Positions 8,719 through 17,828 of a stretch of 64,000 nucleotides of DNA are shown in pieces. The DNA comes from JAABVY01 sp964496505 (GTDB taxonomy: Bacteria > Zixibacteria > MSB-5A5 > JAABVY01): assembly GCA_964496505.1 (NCBI GenBank), contig CAZBZV010000004.1, forward strand, positions 1 through 64,000, in the 5' to 3' direction. The translations under genes were made by a program, and so were the position numbers. Positions within the stretch are counted from its first letter, which is position 1, and every line of letters starts with the position of its first letter. Under the pieces are notes generated by a model, which was not told where the DNA came from, ran no database searches, and worked only from the letters and a program-made list of their open reading frames with translations.

Positions 8719-9042
8719 TTAGGATACCTTTGCTTCCTCCGGCAGCGGTGTTTTCTTTCTCTGCAATGCGGCATTTACTGCGCGCTGTGCGGTTGTCTTT
8801 TGGATATCGCAGATCTTCATGACCTCGTCGACTGCATCATTGGCAAAAGAAGCGATCCGGCTGCCCGGATATTTTTTAACCAGGTCGTCGGTCACCTCGT
8901 CTGCGATCTTCGCGATCCACTCCGCATAATTCTTTGCCCTTCCGGTTGCCAGAAACGGCACCAGATAGGCCTTGGCCAGCCAGACGATCAGCGCCGTTAC
9001 TAAGGCAACAAATCCGGCCCAAATGCCCGTAATCGATTCCAT
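8719..9042 (-). CDS. Holin-like small membrane protein
   Basis: The product has 107 residues. One TM segment covers about residues 9-30; a soluble amphipathic part follows (NYAEWIAKIADEVTDDLVKKYPGSRIASFANDAVDEVMKI) and a charged C-terminus. This matches LL-H-type holins, which have a single N-terminal TM helix and a predicted helical tail. It would form inner-membrane lesions that release the endolysin. Its place right after the endolysin at the operon end supports this. The holin call rests on topology and context, not on a unique motif. Confidence 0.6.
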   Translation of the reverse strand: MESITGIWAGFVALVTALIVWLAKAYLVPFLATGRAKNYAEWIAKIADEVTDDLVKKYPGSRIASFANDAVDEVMKICDIQKTTAQRAVNAALQRKKTPLPEEAKVS

Positions 9043-9051
9043 GATTACCTC

Positions 9052-9486
9052 CTATGGTTTTACATGCTGGTGATATTTATCTAAAAAGTCCTGTACTGTG
9101 CCGGCGCCGAGATATGTGTTGTAGTACTTTTTCCAGTAATTAGCCAGCCCCAGAAGGTCATATGCTTCCGGAAGCGGACTGGGTATGACTCGATATCTCA
9201 AGCGTGCAAATAATATGGCCAGCTTCAAATCCCATTCAATTTCTTCAAACTGGTGAACGGCTATAGAATACCTCTTACCGTATACAGCCTGAAGCCACAA
9301 GAATGTGCCCAGCTCCATTTGAAAAATCCCACGAGCTGGCCCATTGACCTGCCGGATGTATGTGCCAAAGTCTGATTCCGCAGCGGCCGTGCCAAGAAGC
9401 AGGTTGGCTGCCGCCGGAGAATGTAGGCTATATTCCTCAAGAACTCGGGATATCAAATTTCTGAATTGTTCACAATCAAATGCCAT
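9052..9486 (-). CDS. Phage endolysin, lysozyme/SLT-like
   Basis: The product has 144 residues. The fold signature of goose-type/SLT transglycosylases is visible: the likely catalytic glutamate E37 in GTAAAESDFG and the GPARGIFQME segment (residues 49-58), which resembles the G-x-x-GxxQ motif of SLT enzymes. Two later helices (YDLLGLANYWKKYYNTYLG) fit the domain end. There is no signal peptide or TM segment, so it needs the adjacent holin. It would cut the glycan strands of peptidoglycan at lysis. Confidence 0.72.
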   Translation of the reverse strand: MAFDCEQFRNLISRVLEEYSLHSPAAANLLLGTAAAESDFGTYIRQVNGPARGIFQMELGTFLWLQAVYGKRYSIAVHQFEEIEWDLKLAILFARLRYRVIPSPLPEAYDLLGLANYWKKYYNTYLGAGTVQDFLDKYHQHVKP

Positions 9487-9494
9487 GTCATTTC

Positions 9495-10586
9495 CTATTC
9501 ATAACAGATATCGATCGATACCTGGTTTACATAAAAAGGCCTCGTGCCTGTATATTTATTGCGCATGGCGACCTCGAGGACACCTACATTTCCATTGGTC
9601 AGGCTTGAAATATCAAGAGAACCGGTAAAATATGATCCTTCGGTTTCTGCATCGACTGTCACTTCCGAAGTCAGAGCATTCACCTTCAATTGAAGAAGAG
9701 CGTCTGCTGTAGCCACATCCTCCCAGCCCTGGAAATTGATCTCGATCCGATTCTCATCTTTGACCTTTTTAAAGGGGATCCGGAGTTTTGTCTTGTAGGT
9801 GGTCATCCCGTTAACATACCATGCATTTCCTGTTCCCCAGGCCGCCGCTTCCGAATCCTGCGTGAAGTCAGCCGCAAGATGCTGAGTATAAATATTTCTC
9901 CGGATGGCAGTGCTAACATCCACACCATCAATGGTCACATAGCTATCGACCGCAAGGTTACCCTTCAGATCATTTGAGCCATCCTGCTTGATTAACTGGT
10001 ACCGGTCCTCAAGCTGGTTTGCGATCTCCGCTTCAGTTATTGCCTGTTGGGACTGCGGACGGAATAATTCAGCAAGAACAATATGAACGTGACCCGATGC
10101 CGGATCAGGCATTGAGCCTTCAGCCTTCTCGATCGTATATGAAAGTCTGATATCGATTGCGGTTTCTTCGCCAACAGCGGGATTTATGAGGTTTTCGTCT
10201 CCTGTTGAATCGATTTCATTTTCAACCAGGTCAAGGTATATATAATCGGTGCGGTCACCGGAACCGCTGGCCGCCTCAGTCGCTACATCCTGATCAGAAC
10301 CCAATTGAATTACAATGGCCTGTCCCGAGGTCAGATGCAATGCCGCCTTTCCGGCTTTCATGCGCACCTGGTTAAGGTTATTGGTAGGATGTTCAATGAC
10401 CTTGAAGCCGTCACCCATGCGCATATCTTGTCCCTCACATAATGCGGAAAGAAGGACCTCGCGCGCATACTTGGAGATAGCGATCTGCTCATTCAAGTCA
10501 GCATCCGTGAGTTTTGTTTCCTTCTGGAAGATCTTCTTTTGAACTAACTTGCCCGCATTGAACTGATTTCTTGTAATATCTGCCAT
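9495..10586 (-). CDS. Tail fibre / baseplate-attached structural protein
   Basis: The product has 363 residues. The N-terminal part (MADITRNQFNAGKLVQKKIFQKETKLTDADLNEQ) resembles the attachment region of DUF4815-like or related phage proteins that load onto the baseplate. The middle is rich in short beta strands with SGDRTDYIYLDLVENEID and a VHIVLAELFRP segment. The last 110 residues look like a beta-sandwich tip. There is no signal peptide. It is placed directly after gpI and before lysis, the usual site of a receptor-binding fibre. The exact role is inferred. Confidence 0.5.
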   Translation of the reverse strand: MADITRNQFNAGKLVQKKIFQKETKLTDADLNEQIAISKYAREVLLSALCEGQDMRMGDGFKVIEHPTNNLNQVRMKAGKAALHLTSGQAIVIQLGSDQDVATEAASGSGDRTDYIYLDLVENEIDSTGDENLINPAVGEETAIDIRLSYTIEKAEGSMPDPASGHVHIVLAELFRPQSQQAITEAEIANQLEDRYQLIKQDGSNDLKGNLAVDSYVTIDGVDVSTAIRRNIYTQHLAADFTQDSEAAAWGTGNAWYVNGMTTYKTKLRIPFKKVKDENRIEINFQGWEDVATADALLQLKVNALTSEVTVDAETEGSYFTGSLDISSLTNGNVGVLEVAMRNKYTGTRPFYVNQVSIDICYE

Positions 10587-10595
10587 TTTACACCT

Positions 10596-11804
10596 CTATT
10601 CCCATACCACCTGAATCCCTGCCGGCAGGAAGTACTTCGGCACAACATCTGCCAGATATTCCCGCTTTGCCGAATCATTCGGCGGGGTCAGATATAGTTT
10701 TATTCTGAGTATCTTCTGAGAATTGCCGCCCGGAAGAACCGGCACGCCCATGGTGCTGAGCCGCCTGATCTCGACATTGTCGAAAGCGACTTCAGTTGAT
10801 TCATTGACGAATAGCCCTTTGAAGAAAAACGGCCAGAATTGTTCAATATTCTCGATCGCATAAGGGATTATCAGGGTGGTATCATCTATTCCAATTGATA
10901 TTTTATTTTCACAGTAATGGATCTTAAGCTTATGGACTCCGGTCTTATATGAGACCTTTCCGGTGATGTCATAGACCTCTGAGATAATCTCGAAGGCGTC
11001 ATACCATCCGGATATCTTCAGGTAATCGGAACCGCCGTCCGAATAAAGAAATATTCCCAGATTCCGCCACTGGCTGTTATAGCTGAGAAATAGACCGAAG
11101 TAAGGATGGTACGTTCCCGATCCGCTCAGCACCTGGAAATCGGTCTGGAAGTAAAAGCGCTTATATGAATTGGATATTATCGAGGCATTGGCCCGGGAAT
11201 CTGAGCCATTACCGAGGCCCACATATTTATTGCTGCGGACTTCCCAGGTCGAATCATTCTGGACATCCCATTCATCGGCGATACCGTCATTGAAATCATC
11301 AGAGGTCATTTCATAGGTTCGCTGATCAAGGCCGTAGACTTTATGGAAATTGAGCGTGAAATCCTCCTGTACGGACTCTTCGAATTCGGCCAGGTAATAG
11401 CCGAGGTTAGATAGTATTTTGCGCAGGCCTGCGATCGTGCCTTTTCGCTTCCAAATCCAGACCGCATATTTAAGGAAATTGCGGCGCTCCTTTTCAGTTG
11501 CATAAGGGGAATCCAAAAGTGGAAAACCGAGGATTTCAGCAATCCTGAATATGTATTTATCGGGACATTCGTCGTACCAGAGCAGATATAAAAGATTATC
11601 GATCAGGTCAATCTTGTCTTCATAAGCCCGGTCAAAGATGCCGAAAAGCTTCGAAAAGTTGGGATCGAGGGCCTCAATTTCTGAAAGAAATTGCCCATAG
11701 ACGAGCTCTGCAAGATCCTCTTCAGGCTGCTTCTGTATATCGCCCGACATATTGAATTTTTCAGGCATTCCGGTCGGACGGAATTTGCTATATTTACCCG
11801 GCAC
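10596..11804 (-). CDS. Tail protein I-like baseplate protein with LamG-like domain
   Basis: The product has 402 residues. Residues 25-130 match P2 gpI-type baseplate proteins: LAELVYGQFLSEIEALDP, a helical region, FRIAEILGFPLLDSPY, and RRNFLKYAVWIWKRKGTIAGLRKILSNLGY. The C-terminal half (FNDGIADEWDVQNDSTWEVRSN onwards) is a LamG/concanavalin-like beta-sandwich, probably for carbohydrate or receptor contact. The start is a GTG overlapping the TAG stop of the upstream gene; an internal ATG at 11768 is possible. gpI joins the wedge to fibres. Here it is separated from J by two secreted-type genes, which is unusual. Confidence 0.75.
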   Translation of the reverse strand: MPGKYSKFRPTGMPEKFNMSGDIQKQPEEDLAELVYGQFLSEIEALDPNFSKLFGIFDRAYEDKIDLIDNLLYLLWYDECPDKYIFRIAEILGFPLLDSPYATEKERRNFLKYAVWIWKRKGTIAGLRKILSNLGYYLAEFEESVQEDFTLNFHKVYGLDQRTYEMTSDDFNDGIADEWDVQNDSTWEVRSNKYVGLGNGSDSRANASIISNSYKRFYFQTDFQVLSGSGTYHPYFGLFLSYNSQWRNLGIFLYSDGGSDYLKISGWYDAFEIISEVYDITGKVSYKTGVHKLKIHYCENKISIGIDDTTLIIPYAIENIEQFWPFFFKGLFVNESTEVAFDNVEIRRLSTMGVPVLPGGNSQKILRIKLYLTPPNDSAKREYLADVVPKYFLPAGIQVVWE

Positions 11805-12700
11805 TATTCGGTAACCCCCGAGGAATCAATTATTAATGGGTTTGTTTCATTTGGATACCAGATAATTTTATAAGTGCTGCCCTTGGTCTCCACTTCGCTT
11901 TTTGGATCTACACCATAGGGCTTATAATATTGCACCATGCCGGGTTCCGACCCCTGATACTTAACAACCCATTCAATTTTCTGGGCAATTAACTCAAGAC
12001 TGTCCCCTGGCAGAAAGACGGCATCGGTTGCCGGGTCATAGGTCGAAAGTCCGGCCTGAATCTCGGCCACTGCCGAAGCATCCAGTATTCCGGATGTTAT
12101 CGCATTGCTTCCGAACTTGGCGGCCGTCAAACAGGCATTCGCAAAAGAGTTGGCCGTAATCGCTCCCGGGGCGATGTTGTTAACGCTCGTTACCGTTCCA
12201 ATATTGCTGGTAGAGGCATTATATCCGGCTGCTGAGAAGAAATTTTTCATATTGGTTGCGGCGCCCGCATCGTTAGCCTGCTTGGTGACATTGGCAAAGA
12301 CCTCCCGTTGCATCTGAACCGGAATAGTCTTCCAGACGAAGTCAGTATTGACATCGGTGTAGGCTCCGTAGCGCACATAATAATCGGTTATGCCGTTGCC
12401 GGAATTAATATCTCCGATTGTGGGATTGACATAAATGACCGTATCCTCACCGCCAGCTCCAGAGATATCCCTCGTAATCCAGGTCTCGTCTCCAACTTCG
12501 TACCATTGCTCGAAAACCAGCGAGCTGTTGGACTGGAGATAGACCTTGATTAGAATCGAGTCCGGCTCGATCCCCAGCCCATTATCGTCGTACTGCTGGA
12601 GATAGGCCCCGACATGACCTGTCAGCGAGTTCAACTCCAGCGCCATCAGACTGCCTGCCCAGAGCAAGCAGATAATCAGAAAGAGTATTCTTAATCTCAT
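11804..12700 (-). CDS. Fibre-like protein with Sec signal peptide
   Basis: The start is the ATG at 12700, preceded by GGAGG at 6-nt spacing. The product has 298 residues. Residues 1-20 (MRLRILFLIICLLWAGSLMA) are a clear signal peptide or TM anchor. The mature part is beta-rich at first (LNSLTGHVGAYL, DSILIKVYLQSN), then small-residue-rich (FFSAAGYNASTSNIGTV, AITANSFANACLTAAKFG), a pattern common in phage fibre shafts. No catalytic motif is seen. It sits between the J/beta-helix genes and gpI. A Sec signal on a fibre-like protein is odd for a virion component. Confidence 0.5.
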   Translation of the reverse strand: MRLRILFLIICLLWAGSLMALELNSLTGHVGAYLQQYDDNGLGIEPDSILIKVYLQSNSSLVFEQWYEVGDETWITRDISGAGGEDTVIYVNPTIGDINSGNGITDYYVRYGAYTDVNTDFVWKTIPVQMQREVFANVTKQANDAGAATNMKNFFSAAGYNASTSNIGTVTSVNNIAPGAITANSFANACLTAAKFGSNAITSGILDASAVAEIQAGLSTYDPATDAVFLPGDSLELIAQKIEWVVKYQGSEPGMVQYYKPYGVDPKSEVETKGSTYKIIWYPNETNPLIIDSSGVTE

Positions 12701-15464
12701 GGTATGCCTCCGCAAGGGATTTTAATTTTTTAAGGATTTTGCGTTTTGGTGATTGCTGTTGAGCTCCATTAAGCGGCAGATTGACCTGATCAGGAGTACC
12801 GTTTGCCACCGTAACATACTGAGCCGTGCTATCGCCCTGATGCTTGGCCTCGAAAAAAACGTCGGAATAGGCTGTACTATCCTGCTTGATGCAGATCCCG
12901 GTGTCGGGATCATCATAAGAGGGATCATAATGATACCAGGAATGGCGGACGGTGTCGGTATATATGCCATCAATTCCGGTCGATCCAAAGGCGACTGTAT
13001 CGCCATAAGCGTTTACGATTCTAACCTCTGCATTTTCCACGGGAGCGGAATTTGAGTCAGTTACATAGACATCTACGATTTTTTCAAAGGCGACCGTCTT
13101 GCCCCTGCACCAGTCATGCTCTCCGCCGTCCATATTCATCCATGTCCAATCGATTTTGTCTTCCGAGGCCTCCCCCAGGGTGGTCAGGTTTTGCAGGCGA
13201 TTGCCCGAAGCCGCATATCTGTAGGTAACATTCTGTGGGAATGCTATCGTATAATCCCCGGCATATTCGTTGTATACGGTATCGTTAACGAGGATGATGT
13301 CTCCCGCGCTCAGTTCGTGAAGGGCTTCGGAGCCCAATGCCAGCGGGATTGCGGATGAATCAGCGTAATAATAATTTCCCCAGAACTCATTACCGGTTCC
13401 GGGCCATAAATCCAAAGCGTCCTGATCAGTCCTCGAGGTATCAACATGACCGATCATGAAAGCCCAGGCTGTTGTGGTAACATCGTTTTTGGGATCGAGG
13501 GAATCCGCCCTTAAAGCAAAATACCGGTTATTATAGAACTTATTGTCATGAAAATCATAATCGCACAAAAGGCGGTTCTGTGCGCTTGCACCGACATTGC
13601 CGGTTGTGGAATCGCCGTCATAATACACTTTGAAGATATTGTCGTGGAAATCAAACCACCAGTTACCTTCTCCAGTGTCGCCTGCAGATCTCCGGATATA
13701 ATGTCCCCAGGTCTTTCCGTCCTGTGATATCTCATTCGGGCCGTTGGCGCCTATAAATACGTTGTTATAAAATTGAAATGGCTCTGCTTCCGTACCGCCT
13801 ATGAACTGGAGGATATAACCATTTCCTCCCTCATAAGTCGTTCCGGTGGTTACAATATTATCATGAATGATGCATCCGGATTCCCCTCTAAATACCGAAA
13901 GACCTGCGGCATCGCCTGAGTTCTTAAATGCGCTTGGCGCAGGATATTCATACAGATCATTCCTGGCATCGATAACCAGAGAATCATCCCACATATATAA
14001 TCGGGTATAATCCACGATCGATATTCCGGTGTGCGGCGTTTGATGGACCGTCGTGCCGGTTACCTTCAGATGATATTCATTAGGATAGAGGGTTCTGTAT
14101 ATCCGGGGCGTACCTCTGAGCCTGATGCCGGAGCATGAGTTATGAGTTCTGTATTCGTAGGAATGGCAGAGGTTCCAGATATCGCAGTCTTTGACTTCAA
14201 CCATATAAGAGCCGTTGCCGCCATAGGCCGAATGAGAATCAAAATTGGCTGCATCCCTGCCTTTCACAACCGCATCAATATTTTCGAAGAGGTACTGGCC
14301 GCCGCCCCACATCCTTATTGCCTGACAGGTATCGGCATCGGTTGATTCCGGAGCTCCATGAACCAATGCCCCTTCGCCGTCAGTGTTTATCACTTTAACC
14401 CAGTATGAACCGGAACCGATATTGATTCCCACGGAATTGTCGGCCTCGCCGGTTCCATAGGTAATTGTATCATTCAAGAGAATCTCGATGTGATCAACAT
14501 CACCGACATCGATAGCAGTGCCGGTTGCAGTTAAATCCATTTCTATGACATAGACTTTTCCGGAGGCGGGAATCGTATATGGTATGCTGTCCTGAGCCAG
14601 ATAGACTGAATCGGCCGGATCCCCGGTTGATTCAAAATATCCTTCCGGAGTGGTTATGTTCAGAACGGTGGAGGTATCCCAGTTTGTGTTATATTTGAAA
14701 CCCGCCAGGGACCAGAAATAATATCCGGTCTGCTGGCTGAGATTGTCTACAAAGAAACTGTCCGGATTTGTAATTCCGTCGATATCGGTTATTATAACAC
14801 TGTCGGTATGATTGGCGATATCCGGGTCGGTTCCATAAACCATTACAAGGCTGTCAAGCTCTTCCACAAAATCCCAATCATTCTGGATGTATAGATAATA
14901 AGGCTGGCTGTACAATAAGGTCAGACTCTGATTCTCGGACTGGCCTTCGGAATAATCGCAATAAAGGCTGAGGGCATAGTTGGTAGCATGCAGAGAAAAT
15001 GAGGCCGTGTCGGGAAAGCCGTCTTCTACGTATTCAACCCAGCCGCTTCTGTGGGAGCTCCTTTCCGGCGCATTATAATCCTGGAATATATCCATCGAGG
15101 AACCGCCCGCCCAGACAACCAGCATATAGGTCTGGCCGGCTTGTATTGCCGGGGAGTTCCTGACGGTTAGCTGTCGCCACGTTGTATCGGCCGCCGTGAG
15201 CGAAATTGCGTCGGTCATTTCGATTAAAACCGTGTCAGCAGTATAAAGAGCGCCCTGCAATTGGGTGGCATTCGTGCTGGATTTGCCGGTGTAGACATAG
15301 ATATAATCTGCATTGCCGGAGCTGGAAGGCGTGAAAAATCCTCCCCAGCGGTAGTTTATCATAGATGCGGCATTATCTTCTGGAGCATCATTGTTTCCAA
15401 ATACAGCGGCAGATGCCAGTGCCGGAATTAGCACTAAAATAATTAAAAGTCTTATTGCCTTCAT
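12582..15464 (-). CDS. Large secreted beta-helix protein, possible tail spike or cargo
   Basis: The protein has 960 residues with a signal peptide at 1-19 (MKAIRLLIILVLIPALASA). An N-terminal beta-sandwich resembles a carbohydrate-binding module, then an FN3-like segment. From about 340 to 760 lies a right-handed parallel beta-helix (repeated short strands with N and G turns such as FYNNVFIGANGP, FHDNIFKVYY, FHDNKFYNNRYF), as in pectate lyases and phage spikes. A CarboxypepD_reg-like domain (VYVTDSNSAPVENAEVRIVN) follows. The last 40 codons overlap the next gene by 119 bp and are basic and unlike the rest, so the true end may be near 12720 if a sequencing slip occurred in the A-rich tract. 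Confidence 0.6.
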   Translation of the reverse strand: MKAIRLLIILVLIPALASAAVFGNNDAPEDNAASMINYRWGGFFTPSSSGNADYIYVYTGKSSTNATQLQGALYTADTVLIEMTDAISLTAADTTWRQLTVRNSPAIQAGQTYMLVVWAGGSSMDIFQDYNAPERSSHRSGWVEYVEDGFPDTASFSLHATNYALSLYCDYSEGQSENQSLTLLYSQPYYLYIQNDWDFVEELDSLVMVYGTDPDIANHTDSVIITDIDGITNPDSFFVDNLSQQTGYYFWSLAGFKYNTNWDTSTVLNITTPEGYFESTGDPADSVYLAQDSIPYTIPASGKVYVIEMDLTATGTAIDVGDVDHIEILLNDTITYGTGEADNSVGINIGSGSYWVKVINTDGEGALVHGAPESTDADTCQAIRMWGGGQYLFENIDAVVKGRDAANFDSHSAYGGNGSYMVEVKDCDIWNLCHSYEYRTHNSCSGIRLRGTPRIYRTLYPNEYHLKVTGTTVHQTPHTGISIVDYTRLYMWDDSLVIDARNDLYEYPAPSAFKNSGDAAGLSVFRGESGCIIHDNIVTTGTTYEGGNGYILQFIGGTEAEPFQFYNNVFIGANGPNEISQDGKTWGHYIRRSAGDTGEGNWWFDFHDNIFKVYYDGDSTTGNVGASAQNRLLCDYDFHDNKFYNNRYFALRADSLDPKNDVTTTAWAFMIGHVDTSRTDQDALDLWPGTGNEFWGNYYYADSSAIPLALGSEALHELSAGDIILVNDTVYNEYAGDYTIAFPQNVTYRYAASGNRLQNLTTLGEASEDKIDWTWMNMDGGEHDWCRGKTVAFEKIVDVYVTDSNSAPVENAEVRIVNAYGDTVAFGSTGIDGIYTDTVRHSWYHYDPSYDDPDTGICIKQDSTAYSDVFFEAKHQGDSTAQYVTVANGTPDQVNLPLNGAQQQSPKRKILKKLKSLAEAYHEIKNTLSDYLLALGRQSDGAGVELADRSCRGLSPAVRR

Positions 15465-15476
15465 ACACTTAACCCT

Positions 15477-16961
15477 CTAAAATAAATAACTTTGTTCTTG
15501 TCCTCCCTGATAGGCAGTAATATCAAGAGTTCCCAACTGCGCGATTTCGTGATCTTCGACTGTCACGTTGGCTGCCGGTGTCGATATCAAGCTGTGATCC
15601 ACGCCCTCAATGCCCTCAATGATCTGATAAAGATCGGAGAGGTAGATATCTCTTCCAAATTCATGTGGATAAAGGCCGTCCGGATCGAGATATGTTGGAG
15701 AGAGGAAATTGGATAAAGCCGATCTGACTTCATTGATCACGGTATCGCGGGCGTAATTGGACAGGATATACAAATCCATGGTAATATTTACAGGATGATA
15801 AGCCGGATCCTCGACTTCAACCGGGGTACAAGCGACCTTCCGATCCTCCAGATACTCAAGAAGCTCATCTTTTAAGCCCTGGGCGGGGGCTCCCCCGGAT
15901 GTCGGAACGATATAGACCTTGACTGAAAGCGCAACTTCCTTTGCTTTTGCCTTGGCGATTCCGCCGAATTGGTCAGATCTGAATTGCTCTGCCAAGTATT
16001 TGTAGTCTGCTGTGGTAACCGCCCGCTCGAGAGTCCTTAATGATGCCGGGCCGAACGTACGCGCGTGCTCGATAGTTTCCTGATCAGTGCCTCCGGAGGC
16101 GCCGTTTGAGTTGTTGACCGCAGTGACATAATCGACATTGGATATCAGCTCGACAATAGTATCAGCGGAGACATTCCCCTCAATGCCCCCGCCGACTCTG
16201 TATGTAGCACGGATATTGCCTGAACCTGAGGGCGGGATTTTGCCGTTTATGCCGTCACCGAAGATGATCCAGTAATAGCCATCGGTGTCAACTTCGATCC
16301 TGTAATGCAGGTCGTCTGACTCTGAATCAATAAAATCAGCCTTCCTCGACCAGTTCTGCCAGGTACCATACAATACCTGAACCGATTCAGATTCGTAGAT
16401 TACCGGCCTCCTGGCCAGCTTGAAGCGTTGGTCGGCCTCACCGTCTGACGATCCGATCACTTCCTGGCTAATGGTCTCGCCCTGAATACAGAGAATGTCC
16501 ACAGAGTTGGTACCGGTCTGAACAAGCGTATCCTCAGAAGTCTCGAATATAACCTGATCAGTCTCAGCGGTCTCTTCTGTGCCGACCTTGGTACCAGCCG
16601 GAATCGTTAACTCCGGATGGCCGCCCTCAAGAGTAAAGGTAACTGCAGCGGTGGATGGTTCGGCTTCTGTGAGAGTGTAATTTATGAGGTCGAGTATGCG
16701 CTTCATGAATTCGCGCCGGAAGGCGGTGCCGACATAGCAATTCTTGACCGTGTTGTTCAGATAGTCGATCGCGAATTTTATTAAGACAGAAGTCAGGTGC
16801 AGAAGCGCGTTGCCCGGATCGGCGACAGAATCATCGGTCCATTCCGGATAGATAATTTTTTTTAAGCCCATTAATTCCCGATATGTATCCTCAAGGGAAT
16901 CGGCCAGGTGATTGACTGTCTGCTTGGCCCAAATTCTGTCTGTAGCTCTTATATTTGCCAT
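15477..16961 (-). CDS. Baseplate J-like protein
   Basis: The product has 494 residues. It shows the Baseplate_J pattern: VTFTLEGGHPELTIPAGTKVGTEE at about 114-137, a central YYWIIFGDGINGKIPPSGSGNIRATYRVGGG block, then NNSNGASGGTDQETIEHARTFGPASLRTLERAVTTADYKYLA, which is the family's most conserved stretch. J forms the outer wedge around the hub in P2-like and gp6-like baseplates. It starts 1 nt after the gp25-like stop, so translation is coupled. Its length is usual for the family. Confidence 0.9.
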   Translation of the reverse strand: MANIRATDRIWAKQTVNHLADSLEDTYRELMGLKKIIYPEWTDDSVADPGNALLHLTSVLIKFAIDYLNNTVKNCYVGTAFRREFMKRILDLINYTLTEAEPSTAAVTFTLEGGHPELTIPAGTKVGTEETAETDQVIFETSEDTLVQTGTNSVDILCIQGETISQEVIGSSDGEADQRFKLARRPVIYESESVQVLYGTWQNWSRKADFIDSESDDLHYRIEVDTDGYYWIIFGDGINGKIPPSGSGNIRATYRVGGGIEGNVSADTIVELISNVDYVTAVNNSNGASGGTDQETIEHARTFGPASLRTLERAVTTADYKYLAEQFRSDQFGGIAKAKAKEVALSVKVYIVPTSGGAPAQGLKDELLEYLEDRKVACTPVEVEDPAYHPVNITMDLYILSNYARDTVINEVRSALSNFLSPTYLDPDGLYPHEFGRDIYLSDLYQIIEGIEGVDHSLISTPAANVTVEDHEIAQLGTLDITAYQGGQEQSYLF

Positions 16962-17333
16962 TTATGCCTCCAATGAGATATAGGCCTCCGCGGTGGCCTC
17001 CTGGCTTTTCGGCCTGAACTCAACACGCAGATCGAGAATGCCTTCGTCAATTCGATCCGGGATTACCTCAACATCCATGACCTCTGCTCTGGGTTCATAC
17101 AGCTCGACAGCGCGCCTGATATCGCTTTTCGCAAAATGCCTGGCATTGATTGGATCAAACGTTCTGCCGGCAATGCGGCAGCCCCAGTTGTTGAGAAAGG
17201 GAATTTCCCCGGGGCGGGTTAAAATGATCCGTGCGATATTCTCCCGCAAATGATCGATGCCGGTCGACATAACCATTCGGCCGTTTCTGATCGTAATAGG
17301 ATATTTGAATCCTTTCAGCTCACGTAGCGACAT
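16962..17333 (-). CDS. gp25/gpW-like baseplate wedge protein
   Basis: The product has 123 residues, normal for the family. The GPW_gp25 signature is clear: VMSTGIDHLRENIARIILTRPGEIPFLNNWGCRI in the first half, including the conserved R-x-GE-x-x-x-x-x-x-x-G loop, and LYEPRAEVMDVEV in the second. The protein forms the sheath-like inner wedge that initiates sheath polymerisation. It overlaps the upstream small gene by 14 bp and directly precedes J, as in P2 (W then J). Confidence 0.9.
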   Translation of the reverse strand: MSLRELKGFKYPITIRNGRMVMSTGIDHLRENIARIILTRPGEIPFLNNWGCRIAGRTFDPINARHFAKSDIRRAVELYEPRAEVMDVEVIPDRIDEGILDLRVEFRPKSQEATAEAYISLEA

Positions 17334-17556
17334 TGCCAGCCGCCTCTCCTATCTGAGTTCCGGTCTGCGGATCGACCTGAACATCGGTGACCGACATCTG
17401 CAAATAGCTATTAAGCTCTTCAATAATGGCCTCCAGGCGCCCTTCCTCCAGAGCATTGCGTATGTCTGCCAGACTGGGAGATGGCCCCAGGGCGGCGATC
17501 TTTTGATCCTGCAGCTCGATCGAGCGGTTAGTCACTCTTGTCAAATCTAAAGCCAT
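17320..17556 (-). CDS. Small baseplate-region protein, unknown
   Basis: The product has 78 residues and is mostly alpha-helical (DIRNALEEGRLEAIIEELNSYLQM), with a flexible C-terminus. No family is recognised. It sits between the spike/puncturing genes and the gp25-like wedge, with a 14-bp overlap to the latter, so a role in baseplate assembly is likely by position only. Confidence 0.6.
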   Translation of the reverse strand: MALDLTRVTNRSIELQDQKIAALGPSPSLADIRNALEEGRLEAIIEELNSYLQMSVTDVQVDPQTGTQIGEAAGNVAT

Positions 17557-17566
17557 CTATATCTCC

Positions 17567-17827
17567 TCATTTTATTTTGCCTGTGCTTTCTACGGTTGAG
17601 ACATTATGCGTATGCGGAGGATCTCCGGCGGTTGTTTGATTGCAGGACAGGCTTTCGATTGTAGCATTATTCTTGATGTAATCGACCCACGCATTCCCGA
17701 TCGCCCTCCACATATTCGTTCTGTACTGGTCTGAGTTTGCCGGATTGCTGTCCTGATTTAAATTGGAAAGTTCGGCATCCACAGCCGCTTTCAATGCATC
17801 GCCGAGATCATTACCATCCAGCGCCAT
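17567..17827 (-). CDS. Small protein downstream of the spike, unknown
   Basis: The product has 86 residues: an N-terminal helix (DLGDALKAAVDAELSNL), a helical middle with two tryptophans (MWRAIGNAWVDYIKNN), and a tail with PPHTHNV. It follows the spike gene by 1 nt. Small genes here in related phages encode PAAR-like tips or chaperones; the HTH histidine pair could bind metal, but I see no PAAR motif. Confidence 0.55.
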   Translation of the reverse strand: MALDGNDLGDALKAAVDAELSNLNQDSNPANSDQYRTNMWRAIGNAWVDYIKNNATIESLSCNQTTAGDPPHTHNVSTVESTGKIK

Positions 17828-17828
17828 A

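Noticed and set aside
9495..10586. Diversity-generating retroelement target
   Set aside because: No reverse transcriptase gene and no visible template repeat in the window.
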